From: Amorphoplanes digitatis
GTDB taxonomy: Bacteria; Actinomycetota; Actinomycetes; Mycobacteriales; Micromonosporaceae
DNA: 64,000 nt
Assembly: GCF_014205335.1 (NCBI RefSeq)
Contig: NZ_JACHNH010000001.1
Location: forward strand, 6,690,501 to 6,754,500
Direction: 5' to 3'
Under the pieces are notes generated by a model, which saw nothing but the letters and a program-made list of their open reading frames with translations, was not told the origin of the DNA and did not search any database. Shown here piece after piece: positions 43,708-52,385 of the stretch (position 1 is the first letter of the stretch; each line of letters begins with the position of its first letter). The position numbers and the translations under genes are program-made.

Positions 43708-44450
43708 TTATCTGTCCTCACAGTGGTGGCGGTTGTATCGGTCACGCGCGACGGGCCGGGGATGTGCGTGGTGCACACCCCGTCGCCGTGCGCGATGGTG
43801 GCGAGACGCTGCACGTGGGTGCCGATGAGTCGCGAGATGACCGCGGTCTCGGCGTCGCACAGCTGGGGAAACTCGGCGGCCACGTGCGCCACCGGGCAGT
43901 GGTGCTGGCACAGCTGCCCGCCGGACGCGATCGCGGTCGAACTGGCAGCGTAACCCTCGGCGGTCAGGGCCTTGGCAAGTGCCTCCGCCCTGGCGATGGG
44001 ATCGTCGCCGGCCTCGGCCAGCGCCGCACGGCAGCGCTCCTCCAGGGGCGCGACCTGAGCGGTGGCGAAGGCGCCGACCGCCTCGGGGCCGCCGTGCTCG
44101 GCGATCCACCGCAGGGCCGCGGTGGCGATGCCGTCGTAGAAGTGCGGAAAGCCCTCCCGGGCCTCCGCCGTGAGCACGAACGCCTTGGCGGGCCGGCCCC
44201 GGCCGCGCGGGCCGTGGTGCCGGCTCTCGCGGACCTCGACCAGCCGCTCGGCCAGCATGGCGTCGAGATGCTTGCGGATCGCGGCGGGGCTGAGCCCGAG
44301 CTGGGAACCCAGCTCGGCGGCGGTCGCGGCGCCGCTCTCGAAGAGCAGCTGGGCCACCCGGTCCCGGGTGCGGAGGTCAGTGTTTTCGCTGGTGGGCACA
44401 CGGAAGCCCACGGCCATGACGGCCGGCGCGCTGAGTTCCCGTGTTTTCAC
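43704..44450 (-). CDS. sufR: SufR-type Fe-S-responsive repressor
   Basis: 248 residues. N-terminal winged helix (AAELGSQLGLSPAAIRKHLD) and a C-terminal part with Cys in GGQLCQHHCPVAHVAAEFPQLC and DGVCTTHIPG, the [4Fe-4S] ligands. Family members repress suf when loaded with a cluster. Start: GTG at 44450 (VKTREL), with TAACGT (44458-44463, minus strand) 7 nt upstream giving a leaderless mRNA; a later ATG (MAVGF) is also possible. The stop overlaps the sufB start, so it is the first suf gene. Confidence 0.88.
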   Translation of the reverse strand: MKTRELSAPAVMAVGFRVPTSENTDLRTRDRVAQLLFESGAATAAELGSQLGLSPAAIRKHLDAMLAERLVEVRESRHHGPRGRGRPAKAFVLTAEAREGFPHFYDGIATAALRWIAEHGGPEAVGAFATAQVAPLEERCRAALAEAGDDPIARAEALAKALTAEGYAASSTAIASGGQLCQHHCPVAHVAAEFPQLCDAETAVISRLIGTHVQRLATIAHGDGVCTTHIPGPSRVTDTTATTVRTDK

Positions 44451-44566
44451 TACGCCAACGTTACGTATTTCATCGGCGGCCCGCAAACGGCAGACCCGGT
44501 GATCCATGACACCGGCGCCCACGGCCGCCCAAAATCAAGATCAAATTCGGGCGTACGATTCCCGGC

Positions 44567-45532
44567 GTGAGCAAACGCACCCTCCTGCGCCCGCTGGCAC
44601 TCGCCTCCCTGGTCGCCAACATCGGCCTGGTCGTCACGGGTGCGGCGGTCCGGCTGACCGGCTCCGGCCTCGGCTGCCCCACGTGGCCCAGGTGCACCGA
44701 CGCGTCGTACACCACGACGGCGGAGATGGGCGTGCACGGCGTCATCGAGTTCGGCAACCGGCTGCTCGGCCTCGCGCTCGGCGTGATCGCGCTGGCCTGC
44801 TTCGTCGCGGCCCTGCTCGAACGGCCGCGGCGCCGGTCGCTGGTCCTGCTGTCGCTCGCGGTACTCCTCGGCATCCCGGGCCAGGGCGTGATCGGCGGCA
44901 TCACGGTCCTGACGGACCTGAACCCGTGGGTGGTCGGGCTCCACTTCCTGCTCTCGATGGCGCTGATCGCCCTCGCGTACGCGCTCTGGAAACGCACCGC
45001 CGAGGGTGACGGGCCCCCGCGCCGCCTGGTGTCGGCGCCGCTGGCGACGCTGGCCCGGCTGACGGCGCTGGTGAGCGCCGCGGTGATCGTGGTCGGCGTG
45101 ATCGTGACGGGCAGCGGCCCGCACGCGGGCGACGAGAACGCCAAGCGCAACGGCCTCGACCCGGAGTTGATCGCCCAGGCCCACGCCGATCTCGTGTTCC
45201 TGCTGATCGGGCTCTCGGTGGGGCTCTGGTTCGCGCTGCGCGCGGCGGGAGCGCCGAGGCCGGCGATCCGGGCGGCGGGCATCCTGATCGTGGTCGAGCT
45301 GGGCCAGGGGCTGATCGGCTTCGTCCAGTACTTCACCCACCTGCCGGTCCTGCTGGTCGGCGCGCACATGCTGGGCGCCTGCCTGGTCTGGGTGGCGACG
45401 CTCGGCGTGCTGTGGAGCCTGCGCGAGCGACCCGCCACCACGCCCGCCCCACCGGCAACTCCAACCCCGTCGGCCACATCGGCAACATCGGCAACGGAGA
45501 CCACCGAGCCCGTGGCCACACCCGTCGCCTGA
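44567..45532 (+). CDS. ctaA: Heme A synthase CtaA/Cox15
   Basis: 321 residues, about eight membrane helices. Family segments GAAVRLTGSGLGCPTWPRC, HGVIEFGNRLLG, GQGVIGGITVLTDLNPWVV, SGPHAGDENAKR and HADLVFLLIGL carry the heme-ligand His residues and the paired Cys of the first loop. Converts heme O to heme A for cytochrome c oxidase. The C-terminus has a Pro/Thr-rich tail (TPAPPATPTPSATSATSA). TACGAT lies 7 nt before the GTG start. Convergent gene beyond a terminator; ctaB is nearby in the opposite direction. Confidence 0.93.
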   Translation: MSKRTLLRPLALASLVANIGLVVTGAAVRLTGSGLGCPTWPRCTDASYTTTAEMGVHGVIEFGNRLLGLALGVIALACFVAALLERPRRRSLVLLSLAVLLGIPGQGVIGGITVLTDLNPWVVGLHFLLSMALIALAYALWKRTAEGDGPPRRLVSAPLATLARLTALVSAAVIVVGVIVTGSGPHAGDENAKRNGLDPELIAQAHADLVFLLIGLSVGLWFALRAAGAPRPAIRAAGILIVVELGQGLIGFVQYFTHLPVLLVGAHMLGACLVWVATLGVLWSLRERPATTPAPPATPTPSATSATSATETTEPVATPVA

Positions 45533-45550
45533 TCCGGGGCCACCCACCCG

Positions 45551-45690
45551 GCCGACACCCTGCCCGGCCACGGACCCCACCCGCCCAGCCGACGCCCTGC
45601 CTGGCCGACGCCCTGCCTGGCCGACGCCCCGCCCGGCCACGGACTCCGCCCGACGATCCCTACCCGGCTACGGACCCCGCCCGCCCGGCG
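45551..45690. repeat. 16-nt tandem and mixed GC repeats after ctaA
   Basis: GCCGACGCCCTGCCTG repeats at 45588-45603 and 45604-45619, followed by GCCGACGCCCCGCCCG (45620-45635); a similar GCCGACACCCTGCCCG is at 45551-45566. GCCACGGAC/TCCGCCCG-type units are mixed in. No gene on either strand. Confidence 0.8.
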
Positions 45691-45712
45691 CCGGGCCGCC
45701 CGCACAACGAGA

Positions 45713-45740
45713 AGCGACCCGGGATCGCTCCCGGGTCGCT
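45713..45740. terminator. Hairpin between ctaA and the convergent small gene
   Basis: AGCGACCCGGG (45713-45723) and CCCGGGTCGCT (45730-45740), loop ATCGCT; placed between convergent genes ending at 45532 and 45812. Confidence 0.7.
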
Positions 45741-45811
45741 GCGGTCGGTCAGTGGGGTATTCAGTGGGGTATCGGGCCTGTCGAGAGGTGCCGTGGTGGT
45801 GATCGGGGCTC

Positions 45812-46108
45812 TCAGCGCGCCATGCTGCGGCGGGACATCGAACGCCAGAGGTCGTTGCTCGGGCGCATCTGCTCCATCAGCTCGCGCTCCCATTCGTTCT
45901 CCACCGCGACGCCCGCCGTCTCACACGCTCGGCGGGCCACGTCGGTGCCGTCGGCCGCGAACTGGTCGGTCCACTCGCCGTCCTCGCCGACCAGGACGAT
46001 GCGGGCGCCCCGCTTGCCGACATACTCGATGACCGCCTTCGCCCCGCCGTGGCCGGTGGCGAATGACTTGATGTCGGCGGTCAGTGTCGTATCGGAACCT
46101 TCTGCCAT
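45812..46108 (-). CDS. Conserved actinobacterial hypothetical protein
   Basis: 98 residues, no signal peptide. Begins with DTTLTADIKSFATGHGG, then IEYVGKRGARIVLVGEDGEW and ends with a polar helix MEQMRPSNDLWRSMSRRS. Reads like a small alpha/beta protein. No named family known to me. ATG at 46108; an earlier in-frame start would add about 31 residues. Lies between ctaA and ctaB and could share regulation with heme A genes, but that is only position. Confidence 0.6.
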   Translation of the reverse strand: MAEGSDTTLTADIKSFATGHGGAKAVIEYVGKRGARIVLVGEDGEWTDQFAADGTDVARRACETAGVAVENEWERELMEQMRPSNDLWRSMSRRSMAR

Positions 46109-46336
46109 GACTCGCACTCTAGGCAGAACTCGACGGCGAGCAAGCACGGACGGCGGGGAATTGTGATGGCAATTACCTGCGGGTTTGGCGTCCGGGGGCA
46201 TTGTTTTGGGGCAATATTGCCCGAATTACACCCGCTCCCCGGTTCCACCTAAAGGGGTAAGGCACGTCACTCCGATAACCCGAATAACGGGCATTCTGTG
46301 CGACGTACGTGAATGTCGCGGCGTGATGTTTGTTAC

Positions 46337-47293
46337 TCAGATGAGCGCGTCGACCGCGACCGCGATGAAGAGAATGGTCAGGTACGTGTAAGACCAGTGA
46401 AAGAGGCGCATCGGCTTCAGCGGCTCGCCGCGCCGGGAACGACCCACCAGCCGCACGGCCTCCGACAGGAAGATCAGGCCCGAGACGACGGCCGTGATCC
46501 CGTAGATCGGGCCGAGGCCCAGCGGCCAGGCCGCCAGAGACGCGGCAAGCATCAGCACCGTGAAGATCAGGATCTCGGCGTTGACCCGGCCGGCCGAGCG
46601 CACCACCGGCAGCATCGGGATGCCCGCGCGGGCGTAGTCATCCTTGTATTTGATGGCCAATGCGTAGAAATGCGGCATCTGCCAAAAGAAGACAACGGCA
46701 AAAAGCGCCCATCCCAGCGGGGCGATGGACCCGGTCACGGCCGCCCAGCCGATGAGCACGGGCGCCGCACCGCAGATGCCGCCCCAGAACGTGTTCGCCG
46801 GCGTCCGGCGCTTCAGCCAGAGCGTGTAGACCACGTCGTAGTAGAAGATGGAGCCCGCCGTCATCGCCGTGGCCAGCCAGTTGGTGAAGGCACCCATGAG
46901 CACGACCGAGATGGCCGCCAGCACCAGGCCGAACACCAGCGCCGAGCGCGGGGTCACGTCGTGCGCCGGCAGCGGGCGGCGCTTGGTGCGCCGCATCAGC
47001 TGGTCGATGTCGCGGTCGATGTAGCAGTTCAGCGCGCTCGCCGCGCCGGCCGCCAGCGAGCCGCCGACCAGCACCACCGCGACCAGCCACGGGTCCGGCC
47101 AGCCGCCGGCCGCGAGCATCATCGCCGGGACCGTGGTCACCAGCAGCAACTCGACGATGCGCGGCTTGGTCAGCGAGACATAGGCCTTGATCACGGCACC
47201 GACGTCGCGGCGCCGCGCAGGCTCCGCCGCACGTGGCGCCGGGAGTAGACCGGGCGACCGCCCCTGGTCGGGACGCTCGGTGATCATGCTCAC
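46337..47293 (-). CDS. ctaB: Protoheme IX farnesyltransferase CtaB (heme O synthase)
   Basis: 318 residues, UbiA-type prenyltransferase with about eight or nine helices. The two Asp-rich motifs are NCYIDRDIDQLMRRT and YKDDYARAGIPMLP. Transfers farnesyl to protoheme to make heme O, the substrate of CtaA. The N-terminal 30 residues are an extra polar stretch (RSPGLLPAPRAAEPARRR). GTG at 47293, or ATG two codons later. Divergent from the tkt operon with 262 nt between. Confidence 0.95.
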   Translation of the reverse strand: MSMITERPDQGRSPGLLPAPRAAEPARRRDVGAVIKAYVSLTKPRIVELLLVTTVPAMMLAAGGWPDPWLVAVVLVGGSLAAGAASALNCYIDRDIDQLMRRTKRRPLPAHDVTPRSALVFGLVLAAISVVLMGAFTNWLATAMTAGSIFYYDVVYTLWLKRRTPANTFWGGICGAAPVLIGWAAVTGSIAPLGWALFAVVFFWQMPHFYALAIKYKDDYARAGIPMLPVVRSAGRVNAEILIFTVLMLAASLAAWPLGLGPIYGITAVVSGLIFLSEAVRLVGRSRRGEPLKPMRLFHWSYTYLTILFIAVAVDALI

Positions 47294-47555
47294 GGACAGC
47301 CACCTTCCGGCATCGGCGAGGGTTCGAACTTTGCCGTTGCCGGCTGGGACCGGCTGGCACGTTGGGACAGACTACGCGCAGCCCGGGGCGCTCAACGGCC
47401 GAGGTGTCCAGGGGGTGTCGTGCGGCTCAGCCCCCGTCGCTCCACGTCCGCTCTCAGCGTATGGGCCGTTCCGGTTCCGCGGGCGGTGGTTTACCGCTAA
47501 TGGATAGGGTCAAGTCAAAAGGGTTCCCCCACCATGGCCGAGGAGTACAAGCGAC
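47294..47555. promoter_or_regulatory. Divergent promoter region of ctaB and tkt
   Basis: No gene. The tkt side has TAGGGT (47505-47510), a possible -10 of the TANNNT type; no matching TTGAC -35 is visible. RBS GAGGAG 10 nt before the tkt GTG. Confidence 0.45.
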
Positions 47556-49676
47556 GTGGCTGCCAAAGACGATCTGAACTGGTCCGACCTCGACCGGAGG
47601 GCGGTCGACACCGTCCGGGTGCTGGCCATGGACGCGGTCGAGAAATCCGGTAACGGGCACCCCGGCACGGCGATGAGCCTGGCGCCGGCGGCCTACCTGC
47701 TCTTCAACCGGGTCATGCGGCACGACCCCACCGACCCGCACTGGGCCGGCCGGGACCGTTTCGTGCTCTCCTGCGGCCACTCCAGCCTTACCCTCTACAT
47801 CCAGCTCTATCTGTCCGGCTACGGCCTCGCGCTCGACGACCTGGCCGCGCTGCGCCAGTGGGACTCGCTCACCCCCGGTCACCCTGAGTACGGGCACACC
47901 CCCGGCGTCGAGGTCACCACGGGACCGCTGGGCCAGGGCATCGGCAACGCCGTCGGCATGGCCATGGCCGCCCGCCGCGAGCGCGGCCTGTTCGACCCGG
48001 ACGCCGAGGAGTCGGTCTTCGACCACCACGTCTACGTGATGTGCTCCGACGGCGACATCGAGGAGGGCGTCAGCCACGAGTCGAGCGCCGTCGCCGCGGT
48101 GCAGAAGCTCGGCAACCTCACGGTGATCTACGACGACAACGAGATCTCCATCGAGGACGACACCCGGATCGCCAAGAACGAGGACGTCGGCGCCCGCTAC
48201 GCGGCCTACGGCTGGGACGTGCACACCGTCGACTGGCGCAAGGGCGACCCGAGCAAGGGCGACTACGACGAGAACGTCGAGGAGCTCTTCGCGGCGATCC
48301 AGGCCGCCCGGGCCGTGACCGACAAGCCGTCGTTCATCGTGCTGCGCACGATCATCGGCTGGCCCGCGCCGAACAAGCAGAACACCGGCAAGATCCACGG
48401 CTCGGCGCTCGGCGCCGACGAGGTCAAGGCCACCAAGGAGATCCTCGGCTTCGACCCGCTCGTGAACTTCCCCGTCGCCGACGACGTCCTCGCGCACGCC
48501 CGCCAGGTCGCCGACCGGGGCCGGGCGCTGCACGCCGAGTGGAACAAGGCCTTCGAGGTCTGGTCGGCGAGCAACCCCGAGGGACGCGAGCTGTTCGACC
48601 GGCTGAGCTCCCGTGCCCTGCCCGAGGGCTGGACGGCCGCGCTGCCCGAGTTCCCCGCCGACCCGAAGGGCCTGGCCACCCGCGCCGCCTCCGGCAAGGT
48701 GCTCGCAAGCCTCGCAGAAGTCCTACCCGAACTGTGGGGCGGCTCCGCCGACCTGGCGGAGAGCAACAACACCACGATGAAGGGCGAGCCCTCCTTCATC
48801 CCGAGCGAGTACGCCACCAAGGCGTTCCCCGGCCACGAGTACGGCCGCACGCTGCACTTCGGCGTCCGCGAGCACGGCATGGGCTCGATCCTCAACGGCA
48901 TCGCCGCGCACGGCGGCACCCGCCCGTACGGCGGCACGTTCCTGGTGTTCAGCGACTACATGCGCGGCGCCGTCCGGCTCTCCGCGCTGATGAAGCTGCC
49001 GGTCATCTACGTGTGGACGCACGACTCGATCGGGCTCGGCGAGGACGGACCGACCCACCAGCCGATCGAGACGCTCTCCGCGCTGCGCGCCATCATCGGC
49101 CTCGACGTGGTCCGCCCGGCGGACGCCAACGAGACCGCCTGGGCCTGGCGCGGCGCGCTCGAGCACACCGACCGCCCGACCGCCCTCGCGCTCTCGCGGC
49201 AGAACCTCCCCACCATCGACCGCGACCGGTACGCGTCGGCCGAGGGCACCCTGCGGGGCGGCTACATCCTCTCCGAGGCGTCCGACGGCGCGCCGAAGGT
49301 CATCCTCATCGGCACCGGCTCCGAGGTGCAGTACTGCCTCACCGCGCAGGAGCGGCTCGAGGCCGAGGGCACGCCGACCCGGGTGGTGTCGATGCCGTGC
49401 CAGGAGTGGTTCCACGAGCAGGACACGGCGTACCAGCAGGAGGTCCTGCCGCGCGGCGTCAAGGCCCGCGTCACGGTCGAGGCCGGCATCCGGATGAGCT
49501 GGGACCGCATCCTCGGCGAGGCCGGCGAGCCGGTCAGCATCGAGCACTACGGCGCCAGCGCCCCTGCCAAGATCCTGTTCGAGCAGTTCGGGTTCACCGC
49601 GGACAACGTCGTCGCCAAGGCCAACGCCGCCCTCGCCAAGGTCGGCGAAATCACCGGTTACACGACCGGTACCTGA
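47556..49676 (+). CDS. tkt: Transketolase
   Basis: 706 residues. Thiamine-diphosphate enzyme of the pentose phosphate pathway. GHPGTAMSLAP near the N-terminus, the ThDP motif CSDGDIEEGVSHES (GD...N class), the pyrimidine domain GVREHGMGSILNGIA with the catalytic Glu, and TGSEVQYCLTA in the C-terminal domain. Three domains as usual. GTG start with GAGGAG upstream. First gene of the tkt-tal-pgi-zwf-opcA-pgl block. Confidence 0.97.
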   Translation: MAAKDDLNWSDLDRRAVDTVRVLAMDAVEKSGNGHPGTAMSLAPAAYLLFNRVMRHDPTDPHWAGRDRFVLSCGHSSLTLYIQLYLSGYGLALDDLAALRQWDSLTPGHPEYGHTPGVEVTTGPLGQGIGNAVGMAMAARRERGLFDPDAEESVFDHHVYVMCSDGDIEEGVSHESSAVAAVQKLGNLTVIYDDNEISIEDDTRIAKNEDVGARYAAYGWDVHTVDWRKGDPSKGDYDENVEELFAAIQAARAVTDKPSFIVLRTIIGWPAPNKQNTGKIHGSALGADEVKATKEILGFDPLVNFPVADDVLAHARQVADRGRALHAEWNKAFEVWSASNPEGRELFDRLSSRALPEGWTAALPEFPADPKGLATRAASGKVLASLAEVLPELWGGSADLAESNNTTMKGEPSFIPSEYATKAFPGHEYGRTLHFGVREHGMGSILNGIAAHGGTRPYGGTFLVFSDYMRGAVRLSALMKLPVIYVWTHDSIGLGEDGPTHQPIETLSALRAIIGLDVVRPADANETAWAWRGALEHTDRPTALALSRQNLPTIDRDRYASAEGTLRGGYILSEASDGAPKVILIGTGSEVQYCLTAQERLEAEGTPTRVVSMPCQEWFHEQDTAYQQEVLPRGVKARVTVEAGIRMSWDRILGEAGEPVSIEHYGASAPAKILFEQFGFTADNVVAKANAALAKVGEITGYTTGT

Positions 49677-49729
49677 GCTACCGGGGCGGCTCCGCCGTAC
49701 TAGAGGTAGAAGAAACTTGAGGAGTAGCG

Positions 49730-50869
49730 ATGACCGACAGGCTGGCTGACCTTTCCGCCGCAGGTGTTGCGGTGTGGCTCGACGACCTCTCCCGCGTCCG
49801 CCTGCAGAGCGGCTCGCTGGACCGGATGCGCCGCGAGCAGCACGTGGTCGGCGTGACCACGAACCCGACCATCTTCGCCAAGGCGCTCGCCGACGCGGAC
49901 GCGTACGACTCGCAGCTCAAGGACCTCGCCGCGCAGGGCGTCACGGTCGAGGAGGCGGTGCGCCTGCTGACCTCGTACGACGTGCGCTGGGCCGCGGACG
50001 TCATGAAGCCCGCGTACGACGCGTCGTCCGGCGTCGACGGCCGGGTGTCCATCGAGGTCGACCCGCGCAGCGCGCACGAGACCGCCAAGACCCAGGCCGA
50101 GGCCAAGACGCTGTGGTGGCTCGTCGACCGCCCGAACCTCTTCATCAAGATCCCGGCGACCGAGGCGGGCCTGCCGGCGATCACGGCGACCCTGGCCGAG
50201 GGCATCAGCGTGAACGTGACGCTGATCTTCTCGCTGGACCGCTACCGGGCCGTCATGGACGCGTTCCTGGCGGGCATGGAGCAGGCCAAGGCCAACGGAC
50301 ACGACCTGACCCAGATCGGCTCGGTCGCCTCGTTCTTCGTGTCCCGGGTGGACACCGAGATCGACAAGCGGCTCGACAAGATCGGCAGCGACGAGGCCCG
50401 GGCGCTGCGTGGCAAGGCGGGCGTCGCCAACGCCCAGCTCGCGTACAAGGCGTACGCCGAGGTCTTCGGCACCGCCCGCTGGCAGGCGCTGGCCGACGCG
50501 GGCGCGCACCCGCAGCGGCCGCTCTGGGCGTCGACCGGCACGAAGAACCCGGACTACAAGGACACCATCTACGTCGAGGAGCTGATCGCGCCCGGCACGG
50601 TGAACACCATGCCGGAGTCGGTGATCAAGGCGTTCGAGGACCACGGCGAGACCCGTGGCGACACGGTCACCGGTTCCTACACCGCCGCGCAGAAGGTGAT
50701 GGACGACCTCGCCGGGGTCGGCATCGACTTCGACGACGTGTTCCGGGTCCTCGAGGACGAGGGCGTCGAGAAGTTCGAGACCAGCTGGGGCGAGCTGCTC
50801 GAGGACGTGAAGAAGTCCCTCACGGCCGCCGCCGCGGGCGCGCAGAATCCGAGCGACGCCGCGCGGTGA
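49730..50869 (+). CDS. tal: Transaldolase
   Basis: 379 residues, the actinobacterial long form of about 370. Schiff-base Lys in NLFIKIPATEAGLPAI; the active-site TTNPTIF (VGVTTNPTIF); DDLSRVRL and VASFFVSRVDTE. RBS GAGGAG 6 nt before the ATG. Pairs with transketolase in the non-oxidative pentose phosphate pathway. 53 nt after tkt. Confidence 0.95.
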   Translation: MTDRLADLSAAGVAVWLDDLSRVRLQSGSLDRMRREQHVVGVTTNPTIFAKALADADAYDSQLKDLAAQGVTVEEAVRLLTSYDVRWAADVMKPAYDASSGVDGRVSIEVDPRSAHETAKTQAEAKTLWWLVDRPNLFIKIPATEAGLPAITATLAEGISVNVTLIFSLDRYRAVMDAFLAGMEQAKANGHDLTQIGSVASFFVSRVDTEIDKRLDKIGSDEARALRGKAGVANAQLAYKAYAEVFGTARWQALADAGAHPQRPLWASTGTKNPDYKDTIYVEELIAPGTVNTMPESVIKAFEDHGETRGDTVTGSYTAAQKVMDDLAGVGIDFDDVFRVLEDEGVEKFETSWGELLEDVKKSLTAAAAGAQNPSDAAR

Positions 50870-50870
50870 C

Positions 50871-52385
50871 GTGACCGACGACCTGTTCGCGGGCGTGGAG
50901 GCCGCCGCGGGGCTCGCCGTTTTCGGCGGCCCGGCGGCGGCCTCCCGCCGCGCACTTGTCGCGCAGGGCGTGCCGGGCCTGCTGGCCAGCGGGGACCCGA
51001 CGCTGTGGGGCCCCGCGGCCGAGGCCGGCGCGAAGGCGGCCCTGGAGCTCCTGGACACCAGCCGGCGGGACCGCGAGCTGCTGCCCCTGATCGCCGAGCT
51101 GCACGAGGAGCTCGCCGACCTCACCGAGGTGGTGCTCGCCGGCCCCGGCGGCACCGCCGAGGTCGCCGCCCGCACCCTGGGCCGGCCTATGACCGTTCTC
51201 GACGACCCCGACCCGCAGCGGGTCCGTGCGCTGATCGACGACGCCGGCCGGCTGCGCCGCACGCTCGTCGTGCTCCGCGACGACGGCCTGCGCGCGATCC
51301 TCCGGCAGGCCTATCTCGACCTCGGAGACCCGCCGGCCGAGTCCGCCCGCCACTTCGTGACGCTGTCCGGGTCTGCGCCCGACCTCACCGGCGTCGAGGG
51401 CGACCCCGGCGCCCTGACCGCCCTGGCCTTCGCCGGCGTCGACGTCGCCGAGCTGATCGACGAGGCCGAGCTGTTCGCACCGTCACTGGCCGGCGACCGC
51501 GACAATCCCGCGCTCGCGCTCGGCGTCGCCCTGGCCGGCGCCCGCCGGGTCGCCCTGATACCGGACGGCTCGGGCATCGAGGGCCTCGGCGAGTGGGCCG
51601 CCGACCTCGTCACCGGCGCGCTCGGGCTGCACGTGATCGCGGTCGAGTCCCCCGCCGAGGCCGGCTACCTTCCCGAGGACGTCCTGACCATCTCGTACGG
51701 CGGCAGCCTGTCGCCGGCGGCGGTTCCCGGTGGCGGCGGCGTGCGCCCCGACGTGGCCGTCAACGGTCCGCTGGGCGCGCAGTTCCTCGCCTGGCGGTAC
51801 GCGGTCGCCGTCGCCGCGCGGGTCCGCGGCGTCGACCCGTTCCGCCGGTTCGAGCCCGAGACCGCCGAGCCAGAGCCCGCGACACCGTCCTTCGTCGAGG
51901 GCGCGGTGGAGATCTTCACCACCACCGGCGGCGCCACCGGCCTCGCGGGGGCGCTACGGGATCTTCTCGCCGACGTGGACGATCACCTCGCCGTGCGGGC
52001 CTTCCTGGACCGTGACGCCGACGCCGCGGTGGCCGGAGTGCGGCCGCTGCTGGCCGCCGCCTGCCCGCGGCCGGTCTCGTTCGGCTGGGGTCAATACCAC
52101 AGGGGCGGTCCGCGAAACGGCTCGTTTCTGCAGATCACCGGCCTGGCCGCCGCCGACGTGCCGGTTCCCGGCGAGCCGTACACGCTCGGCGGCCGGCAGG
52201 CGGCACGAGCCGCCGGCGACCGGCAGGCGCTGCGCCGCGACGGCCGCCCGCTGCTGCGCCTGCACCTGACCGACCGCGCCGAGGGCGTGCGGCAACTGCT
52301 CGCCGCCGCCGGCACGTTGCCGCACCGACCATCACCCGTACGCCTGCAAGGGAATGAAAAGCTGGCAGGATGGGCACGTGGGTAA
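50871..52385 (+). CDS. pgi: Divergent glucose-6-phosphate isomerase
   Basis: 504 residues. Placed between tal and zwf as in Streptomyces. Recognised by the actinobacterial pgi branch rather than classic motifs: SGIEGLGEWAADLVTGALG (with the Glu of the SIS-type site), FFTTTGGATGLAGALRDLL-like FTTTGGATGLAGAL, and GWGQYHRGGPRNGSFLQITG near the C-terminus, where the catalytic His/Gln are expected. The N-terminal half is poorly conserved (FAGVEAAAGLAVFGG). GTG start 1 nt after tal stop; its last 8 nt overlap zwf. The isomerase assignment depends on synteny as well as motifs. Confidence 0.8.
   Translation: MTDDLFAGVEAAAGLAVFGGPAAASRRALVAQGVPGLLASGDPTLWGPAAEAGAKAALELLDTSRRDRELLPLIAELHEELADLTEVVLAGPGGTAEVAARTLGRPMTVLDDPDPQRVRALIDDAGRLRRTLVVLRDDGLRAILRQAYLDLGDPPAESARHFVTLSGSAPDLTGVEGDPGALTALAFAGVDVAELIDEAELFAPSLAGDRDNPALALGVALAGARRVALIPDGSGIEGLGEWAADLVTGALGLHVIAVESPAEAGYLPEDVLTISYGGSLSPAAVPGGGGVRPDVAVNGPLGAQFLAWRYAVAVAARVRGVDPFRRFEPETAEPEPATPSFVEGAVEIFTTTGGATGLAGALRDLLADVDDHLAVRAFLDRDADAAVAGVRPLLAAACPRPVSFGWGQYHRGGPRNGSFLQITGLAAADVPVPGEPYTLGGRQAARAAGDRQALRRDGRPLLRLHLTDRAEGVRQLLAAAGTLPHRPSPVRLQGNEKLAGWARG

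Noticed and set aside
41281..43953. 890-codon plus-strand ORF opposite the suf operon
   Set aside because: Antisense to sufD, sufB and sufR, which all have full family motifs; composition typical of a GC shadow.
44452..44466. SufR operator at ACGCCAACGTTACGT
   Set aside because: The sequence is only partly symmetric and no exact match to a known SufR site could be made, so it is not listed as an operator.
45540..45700. CRISPR-like array after ctaA
   Set aside because: Units are 16 nt and directly adjacent with no spacers; it is a simple tandem repeat.
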